Positions 1-4,590 of a stretch of DNA of 8,188 nt are shown here, in pieces. Each line of letters starts with the position of its first letter. Within the stretch, counting starts at the first letter, position 1. The translations under genes were made by a program, and so were the position numbers. Origin of the DNA: Acidobacteriota bacterium (GTDB lineage Bacteria > Acidobacteriota > Blastocatellia > RBC074); NCBI GenBank assembly GCA_013140935.1, contig JABFSD010000418.1, positions 1 to 8,188 of the forward strand, given 5' to 3'. The notes beneath the pieces were generated by a model. It did not search any database, was not told where the DNA came from, and saw only the letters and a list, made by a program, of their open reading frames with translations.

Positions 1-282
<282 letters not shown>

Positions 283-283
283 G

Positions 284-316
284 GGAGAATGCCGCTATAA
301 CGCTTTTGCATTCTTC
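284..316 (+). other. weak hairpin just downstream of ligA
   Basis: GGAGAATGC (284-292) pairs with GCATTCTTC (308-316), nine pairs including one G-U, around a 15-nt loop. It lies two bases after the ligA stop codon, where a terminator would be expected, but no T-run follows (the next bases are AAGATAGCC). It could be a Rho-independent-like or processing stem, or chance. The palindrome CCCTTAAGGG (276-285) overlaps the stop codon and would compete with the stem. Confidence 0.25.
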
Positions 317-360
317 AAGATAGCCTCGTATGTACGCAGACCGAACGGCAAGATGAAAAA

Positions 361-422
361 TTTACAAAAGTGAAATTTTTTTCTTTTAGGCTCTTGTCAA
401 TCCTCATTTCTGGGTTTATAGT
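361..422 (+). promoter_or_regulatory. sigma-70-type promoter with AT-rich upstream stretch
   Basis: TTGTCA at 394-399 (5 of 6 to the -35 consensus) is separated by exactly 17 nt from TATAGT at 417-422 (5 of 6 to the -10 consensus). The bases just upstream (361-387) are strongly AT-rich with A and T runs, like an UP element. Transcription would start near 429-431. This is the best promoter match in the window. It drives the candidate RNA at 430-542 and, on read-through, the secreted-protein gene at 592. Confidence 0.7.
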
Positions 423-429
423 CACGCCC

Positions 430-542
430 AACTAGCAGCGGTAAATACCCTAATGGCTGAGGACGCTGCTGATTCGGGAACCCCAACGGGTTCCCCTTAA
501 ATTTTCAAGGGGCAAGCAAAGTGCTTGCCCCTAACTCTTTTT
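430..542 (+). ncRNA. candidate small structured RNA or terminator-controlled 5' leader
   Basis: Between a good promoter (394-422) and a perfect intrinsic terminator (508-542) lies an RNA of about 113 nt with no credible reading frame. It can fold into three consecutive stems. Stem 1 is AGCAGCG 434-440 with CGCTGCT 464-470; its 23-nt loop contains GGTA/TACC 440-449, which can form only if the stem opens by one pair. Stem 2 is GGGAACCC 476-483 with GGGTTCCC 488-495, closed by the tetraloop CAAC. Stem 3 is the terminator hairpin. The terminator lies 49 nt before the next start codon, so two readings fit: a free-standing sRNA, or an attenuator or riboswitch leader of the secreted-protein gene. 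I could not match it to TPP, cobalamin, SAM, c-di-GMP, fluoride, ZTP or 4.5S RNA signatures. Promoter and terminator are seen directly; the RNA itself is inferred. Confidence 0.5.
508..542 (+). terminator. intrinsic terminator, perfect 11-bp stem and T-run
   Basis: AGGGGCAAGCA (508-518) and TGCTTGCCCCT (522-532) are perfect reverse complements around a 3-nt loop (AAG). They are followed by AACTC and five T residues (538-542). On the opposite strand no T-run follows, so the signal is directional for the + strand. It would end the candidate RNA begun at about 430. It may also stop read-through from ligA, or act as a regulated stop before the gene at 592. Confidence 0.75.
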
Positions 543-578
543 GGGTATCGAAATCTCAGTTCCGCTCCCCTGCCACCT

Positions 579-584
579 GAAAGG
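579..584 (+). promoter_or_regulatory. ribosome binding site for the secreted-protein gene
   Basis: GAAAGG lies 7 nt before the ATG at 592. It selects this start over the in-frame TTG at 541, which would put the start codon inside the terminator T-run and place 17 unlikely residues before a clean signal peptide. Confidence 0.65.
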
Positions 585-591
585 TAACACC

Positions 592-1536
592 ATGAACTCC
601 CGTCTTGTTTTCTATTTGGTCATGAGTTGGTTCGTCATTGGGAGTGAATGCGTCATCGCGCAAACGTCGGTCAAGGAAGGCGGCGCTTCGATGCTGGTTT
701 ATAACCTTTATAGCTCGAATGCAGTGATGCCCTTCAAAGAAAACACTCGACTGGCTTTCACGAATACGTCTGAAACCGAAAACGTGACGTTGCATCTCTT
801 TTTGGTTGCCAATGATTGCAAGGTTGCAGACCAATTTCTCTCGCTGACTGCCAATCAAACGGTTGTGGCGCTGGCTTCGGAACTCGACCCCGGCGTGCGC
901 GGCTTTCTCGTTGCCGTCGCCGTTGATCGCGTGACGGGCTGTCCGATCAAATTCAATCACCTGATGGGCGAAGCGGCGATCAAACTGGCCACAGGACATC
1001 GCGCCACGTTACTAGCCGAAGGCATTCGCGCGTTGCGTGAAAATCCGGCGGAATGTGTTGGGGCAATGAATGCGGCGGAATTGCGATTTAATGGCGAGCG
1101 TTACGACGTGTTGCCGCGTGTGTTGGCGATAGATAGCGTAGGGAGCATTTACGATGGAATTTCAACGATGCTGGTCGTCAACCGTATCGGCGGAGATTGG
1201 CGTGACCGTGCGGCTACAACGGGAGTTCTCTTTGGGTTGTTGTATGACGATCAAGGAGAAGGGGTTTCCCTTCAATGGGGCGGGAATTGCCAAGTAATGA
1301 GGCCGTTGTTTCCACTACGGCCGTTCCCGCGATTGCCGCCACCTTTTGAATTCATCGGATTTGGGCATACAGGCTGGCTCAAGTTTTTTGATGTCTCACA
1401 TGCTGGCCCGTTGCTGGGAGCCGTATTGGTTTTCAACGCAAATGAAAACTTGTCATTCAGCAGCGGACGAAACATGCATCACCTTACCTACGCGGCAAGT
1501 AGCGCCGTTACGATTCCTCTTTCACCACCGCAATAA
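592..1536 (+). CDS. secreted protein of unknown function (Blastocatellia-type hypothetical)
   Basis: The gene encodes 314 residues. The start is chosen for its Shine-Dalgarno sequence and for the signal peptide that begins there: MNSR, a hydrophobic stretch at about 5-18, and a probable signal peptidase I site after Val-Ile-Ala (residue 23). The mature part looks beta-rich, with runs such as SMLVYNLYSS and RLAFTNTSETENVTLHLFLV. Four cysteines (76, 117, 155, 233) could form two disulfides. A proline-rich patch (PLFPLRPFPRLPPPFEF, 238-254) sits before the last domain segment. I know no function. The opening pattern (VYNLYSSNA, ENTRLAFTNTS, cysteine before a VADQFLSLTANQT segment, SELDPG.RGFLVAVAVD) resembles secreted hypothetical proteins I associate with Blastocatellia. 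The absence of a catalytic signature suggests a structural or binding role. It converges on the gene at 1538 with one base between the stop codons. Base composition looks less GC-rich than in the genes to its right. Confidence 0.8.
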   Translation: MNSRLVFYLVMSWFVIGSECVIAQTSVKEGGASMLVYNLYSSNAVMPFKENTRLAFTNTSETENVTLHLFLVANDCKVADQFLSLTANQTVVALASELDPGVRGFLVAVAVDRVTGCPIKFNHLMGEAAIKLATGHRATLLAEGIRALRENPAECVGAMNAAELRFNGERYDVLPRVLAIDSVGSIYDGISTMLVVNRIGGDWRDRAATTGVLFGLLYDDQGEGVSLQWGGNCQVMRPLFPLRPFPRLPPPFEFIGFGHTGWLKFFDVSHAGPLLGAVLVFNANENLSFSSGRNMHHLTYAASSAVTIPLSPPQ

Positions 1537-1537
1537 C

Positions 1538-3628
1538 TCACAATTCATCTCTTCTTCGTTGCCGCAACTCTGCCAGTTTCCAACGCGGCCATGTCGAAGT
1601 GTGGCTGTAACGATTGCTGGCTTGCGCGAGACCGTCTACGCGCGTCGAGCCGCAGACAGGGCAGGCCGGGTGAACGCCGCGTGTGAAAGCAGAGCAGGCG
1701 ATGCACACGGTGAAATCGGGGGCGAGCGTGAGTGATGCGAGTTCGGTTTGATGTACGGCGACCGACAGCAGCGTCAGCAGGCGTTCGTAAAAAGGTTCGT
1801 TTTGACTGAGCCACACGTCGCTGGTCGCGCCCCAGACGCGCCCGGCTTGCAGTTGGCCTTCGACGCGTAACCGTTCGAGCAGATTCAAACGGCTGTTGAC
1901 GGGCAGCTTGATCGCGTTGCTATAAAAAGTTTCGGCTTCGTCACCGGCAGCTTCGCTGAGTTCGTTGAGCGTGCGATGGTCGAAGCTGCGCAAGTCTAGT
2001 TGCGCGAACCGATGCGGCGCGGTGAGGTCGTGCGATTCGGCGATGAGGAAACGTACTTTGTGTTGGTCGGATAGTTGTTCGGCGGCTTGATGCAATTGCG
2101 TGACGACGCGATTGGCAAAGGTTTGCGCGGCGGATGTCGTGCCCAGCGAAGCTCCGGTGACGGCTTGCGTGAGTTCGGCCAGACCGACGGGCGCGATGTG
2201 GTGGGCCGTCCAACTCAACGAGAGAAAAGCGTCCTGATCGTAACGCATTGCCAGCAAACCCAACGCACCCGCTTCGCCGCGCGACAACAGGCGTTCGAGA
2301 AAGACGCGCTTTTCGAGCGAAGCCTGCGCCGCGAGCGAAAGCAATTCATCGAGGCGCGCGAATAGTTCGGCTTCGTCGGCGTAAGGCTCATACGCGAGGC
2401 GCGGCAGGTTGATGGCGACCGAAGAAAAAATTGCCGAACGCCACTGCCAGCTCTCAGGGCGGCGCGCCAGCTTTTCGGCGCTCACGCCGTAACGCGCCGC
2501 GAACGCTCCGTCATCAGCGCCCCGATCAAACGCCACCACGATGCCGCCGCGTTCGGCCATCGCATGCGTAACCAAATCGAGAAAGCCGCGATGGCCGGGG
2601 CTTGAGATAGCTTCGCGCGTGAGATGCAAGATGGGACGCGGCCCGGTGAAAGGCAGCTTTTGTCCATCGCCTTCGAGATAAATTTCGAGCAGGGCTTTCA
2701 AGAAATCGCGCGCGACGGTGACCAGTTGCGCATAAGTCGTCGTCATCTTTTCGCCGCCCGCGCCGAGCGCCAACACGTTTTGCAAATAAGCCGGACAGTC
2801 CCAATCCAAATGCAAATCGCAACGCACCAACTGCCCGCCGCGCGCTACGGCGGGAGCCGATAACTCGAACAGCAAGACCTGCGCGATCTGTTTCATCTCG
2901 CGAACGTTCAAGCCTACGAGCAGCGGCGCAATGGCGAAGTTGACCGAATCCCACGCGATGGCTTCGCTGAAATATCCATGCAGCGCAGCCGTATGTTTGA
3001 CCAAGTGCGCAGCCAGCACTTCAGGCCGCCGCGCCGGACGCGCGCCCGCAAAGCCGCTGGGCAAACGCACGCCGTAACGTTTAATGAAATCTACTGAACC
3101 GACCATCGTGACAGGACGATCAATCTCGCCAAGATTTTCGATGTGCAGCCTTCCCGCGCGATGCGCCGCTGCGACAGTGTCAGAGAACACCGCCAACATC
3201 GCGTACTCACGCTTGATCTGTTCGGCCAACATGAAGCTCGTCCCGTCAGGGCCGTGCGCGAGGCTGTGAAAGTTGGCGTCAGTCGCAGGCGCAGCTTGAA
3301 TAAGTTGGTCTACGCGGGCGAAGGAAACGCCGAGTTGCGTGTGCCAGCGTTGCGCGTCAGTGAGTTGTGCGGCTTGCAATTGCACATTCACCAGTGCGCG
3401 TACTAAAGCAGGCGTCGCGGCGAGTTGCGGATATTGTTCGAGTTGCGCCAGCACCGCATTCGCAATGGGACGCGCGACCTCAGCAGATAGCTGTGCGTCG
3501 TTTTGCAATTGCGCCATCAGCCCGAACGGATCAGGCGGCGCGTCGTCAAATGTTTCGTCTTCACTGGGAGCGCGGACGTCCTCGTCCGCCTCAGTCTCAG
3601 CCAGCGAAATGGATTCAGGCTCAGTCAT
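1538..3628 (-). CDS. NrdD-like (class III anaerobic ribonucleotide reductase) paralogue, apparently lacking radical residues
   Basis: The protein has 696 residues. From about residue 46 on it follows NrdD: RELVN-type helix (77-83), HGP and LAEQIKREYA (125-143), HIENLGEIDRP (162-172), AIAWDSVNFAIAPLLVG (223-239), ARGGQ..DLHLDWDCP (262-279), YLEGDGQKLPF (317-327), SSVAINLPRLAYEP (402-415), FYSNAIKLPVN (568-578) and a C-terminal zinc ribbon C642xxC645 / C656xxC659. Active NrdD enzymes reduce ribonucleotides anaerobically with a glycyl radical and active-site cysteines. Here, aligned by eye, the first cysteine (PYCSG-type motif) is PVTMVG (172-177), the second Cys-Cys-Arg is Ala377-Ala378-Arg379, and the radical glycine is Asn672 in ASNRYSH. 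The only other cysteines are 270 and 278. Residues 1-30 are an acidic, probably disordered extension, and there is no ATP cone. It is probably a non-catalytic paralogue; a regulatory or nucleotide-binding role is speculation. The start overlaps the thiD stop (ATGA), and no Shine-Dalgarno is evident. Confidence 0.82.
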   Translation of the reverse strand: MTEPESISLAETEADEDVRAPSEDETFDDAPPDPFGLMAQLQNDAQLSAEVARPIANAVLAQLEQYPQLAATPALVRALVNVQLQAAQLTDAQRWHTQLGVSFARVDQLIQAAPATDANFHSLAHGPDGTSFMLAEQIKREYAMLAVFSDTVAAAHRAGRLHIENLGEIDRPVTMVGSVDFIKRYGVRLPSGFAGARPARRPEVLAAHLVKHTAALHGYFSEAIAWDSVNFAIAPLLVGLNVREMKQIAQVLLFELSAPAVARGGQLVRCDLHLDWDCPAYLQNVLALGAGGEKMTTTYAQLVTVARDFLKALLEIYLEGDGQKLPFTGPRPILHLTREAISSPGHRGFLDLVTHAMAERGGIVVAFDRGADDGAFAARYGVSAEKLARRPESWQWRSAIFSSVAINLPRLAYEPYADEAELFARLDELLSLAAQASLEKRVFLERLLSRGEAGALGLLAMRYDQDAFLSLSWTAHHIAPVGLAELTQAVTGASLGTTSAAQTFANRVVTQLHQAAEQLSDQHKVRFLIAESHDLTAPHRFAQLDLRSFDHRTLNELSEAAGDEAETFYSNAIKLPVNSRLNLLERLRVEGQLQAGRVWGATSDVWLSQNEPFYERLLTLLSVAVHQTELASLTLAPDFTVCIACSAFTRGVHPACPVCGSTRVDGLAQASNRYSHTSTWPRWKLAELRQRRRDEL
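3572..3589. repeat. perfect palindrome GCGGACG-TCCT-CGTCCGC inside the NrdD-like gene
   Basis: GCGGACG (3572-3578) and CGTCCGC (3583-3589) are perfect reverse complements around TCCT. The element falls in the acidic N-terminal extension of the NrdD-like protein, where the minus strand reads Ala-Asp-Glu-Asp-Val-Arg-Ala (14-20). I recall this palindrome, with flanking GGGAGC, as a dispersed REP-like repeat in Acidobacteriota, Verrucomicrobiota and Planctomycetota genomes. Here I can see only one copy, so the repeat status is from memory. Confidence 0.5.
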
Positions 3629-4404
3629 AGTTTGGGGAAATGATTCAACGGGCCGTGTCCTTTGCCTAAGTCAGGCGCAGCACGCAACGTTTCGTTAAGA
3701 TAACTTTTCGCACGCGCAATGGCTTCAGGGATTGAGAAACCACGCGCCAGATAAGCCGCTATCGCCGCCGACAACGTACAGCCAGTGCCGTGTGTGTTGC
3801 GAGTCGCAATGCGTGGCGCGCGGAAGAGATGAGTGGTGGCACCGTCAAAAAACACGTCAGTCGCTTCATCCGGCAGATGTCCGCCTTTGACCAACACCGC
3901 ACGTCCGCACGCTTCGTAAATCGCACGCGCCGCCGCATGCATTTCTTCGAGCGTCGTGACGCGCAAGCCCGTCAGTCGTTCGGCCTCAGCCATATTCGGC
4001 GTAATCACCGCAGCCAGCGGCAGCAGATGCTTGCGCAGAGCTTGCAGTGCCGCGTCGTCAATCAAATCAAATCCACTCGTAGCGCGAATCACCGGATCAA
4101 GTACGAAATTGGGCAGCGCGTGCTGCGCGATCAATTCAGCCACCGTCGTGATGATTTCGCTCGTAGGCAGCATCCCGGTTTTCACCGCCGCCACCGCAAA
4201 GTCATGCAACACCGGTTTGATTTGTTGGCGCACCGTTTCAGCCGACTGATGCGCCGCGCCATAAACCGCCTGCGTATTTTGATAGGTCAACGAAGTGATC
4301 GCCGCCGCGCCGAAACAGCCTTGCGCGGCGATGGCCTTGATGTCGGCCAACACGCCCGCTCCGCCCGACGGATCAAAGCCTGCGATGGTCAATACGACTT
4401 GCAT
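3625..4404 (-). CDS. thiD: hydroxymethylpyrimidine/phosphomethylpyrimidine kinase ThiD
   Basis: The gene encodes 259 residues, the usual ThiD length. ThiD phosphorylates 4-amino-5-hydroxymethyl-2-methylpyrimidine (HMP) and then HMP phosphate, giving the pyrimidine half of thiamine in the cytosol. The ribokinase-like fold shows the N-terminal glycine-rich motif TIAGFDPSGGAGVLADIK (6-23), VKTGML (75-79), VLDPVIRATSG (101-111), TPNMAEAERLTG (135-146), VLVKGGHLPDE (170-180) and the catalytic anion-hole motif NTHGTGCTLSAAIAAYL (203-219), ending with GKGHGPLNHF. The start at 4404 is chosen because homologues begin just before VLTIAGFDPSGG. The frame stays open 84 codons upstream, but that extension has no ThiD character and crosses the promoter region. 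No clear Shine-Dalgarno precedes the ATG. It is the first gene of a two-gene unit with the NrdD-like gene, and no other thiamine gene is in the window. Confidence 0.95.
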   Translation of the reverse strand: MQVVLTIAGFDPSGGAGVLADIKAIAAQGCFGAAAITSLTYQNTQAVYGAAHQSAETVRQQIKPVLHDFAVAAVKTGMLPTSEIITTVAELIAQHALPNFVLDPVIRATSGFDLIDDAALQALRKHLLPLAAVITPNMAEAERLTGLRVTTLEEMHAAARAIYEACGRAVLVKGGHLPDEATDVFFDGATTHLFRAPRIATRNTHGTGCTLSAAIAAYLARGFSIPEAIARAKSYLNETLRAAPDLGKGHGPLNHFPKL

Positions 4405-4438
4405 AGGAAGAATGAATGCGGGGGGAAATGCGGCGCGG

Positions 4439-4447
4439 ACTATAGCA
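4439..4447 (-). promoter_or_regulatory. extended -10 promoter element for thiD
   Basis: Read on the minus strand this is TGCTATAGT: an extended -10 (TGn) directly followed by TATAGT, 5 of 6 to consensus. The start of transcription would fall near 4432, leaving a leader of about 28 nt before the thiD ATG at 4404, too short for a TPP riboswitch. No convincing -35 lies at 16-18 nt, which fits an extended -10 promoter. Confidence 0.45.
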
Positions 4448-4473
4448 CTGGCCTTACGATCAAGCACACGCAA

Positions 4474-4491
4474 GCTGTGGGAATCCACAGC
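4474..4491. repeat. perfect inverted repeat between thiD and the propeller gene (possible operator)
   Basis: GCTGTGG (4474-4480) and CCACAGC (4485-4491) are perfect reverse complements around GAAT. The site is centred about 50 bp upstream of the inferred thiD transcription start and 108 bp before the divergent start codon at 4591. It could bind a dimeric regulator, or be a dispersed palindrome. With one copy visible I cannot distinguish these. Confidence 0.4.
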
Positions 4492-4575
4492 CCGCCGCAC
4501 GGGATGGCTGCACGATGCGCGCAAAACGAACCGCGTTACCTCAACCAAAGAACGTGTCAGCGCACGGCTACAGTT

Positions 4576-4583
4576 GAAGGGGA
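4576..4583 (+). promoter_or_regulatory. ribosome binding site for the propeller gene
   Basis: GAAGGGGA ends 7 nt before the ATG at 4591. It decides the start: the frame stays open upstream to about 3790, but that part lies antisense to thiD and has no protein-like character, whereas the membrane anchor begins about 20 codons after 4591. Confidence 0.7.
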
Positions 4584-4590
4584 ATGGCAG

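Noticed and set aside
430..542. TPP or other known riboswitch in the ligA-downstream gap
   Set aside because: Fragments such as CTGAGG and CTGAT recall TPP aptamers, but their order, the missing paired CTGAGA/ACCC block and the non-thiamine downstream gene do not fit.
541..591. TTG start 17 codons upstream for the secreted protein
   Set aside because: The TTG is within the terminator T-run and the added residues would precede a standard signal peptide. The ATG at 592 has its own Shine-Dalgarno.
1346..1735. 129-codon + strand frame across the convergent junction
   Set aside because: It overlaps the ends of two well-supported genes in other frames and has low-complexity composition with no ribosome binding site.
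2624..3406. Several + strand frames within the NrdD-like gene
   Set aside because: They are shadows of the minus-strand gene, which has consistent family motifs over its whole length.
4405..4432. TPP riboswitch in the thiD leader
   Set aside because: The inferred leader is only about 28 nt, too short for the aptamer, and no THI-box motif is visible on the minus strand up to 4590.
3790..4590. Upstream extension of the propeller frame (267 further codons)
   Set aside because: It lies antisense to thiD, is rich in Arg/His in a way typical of shadow frames, and the good ribosome binding site and membrane anchor place the start at 4591.
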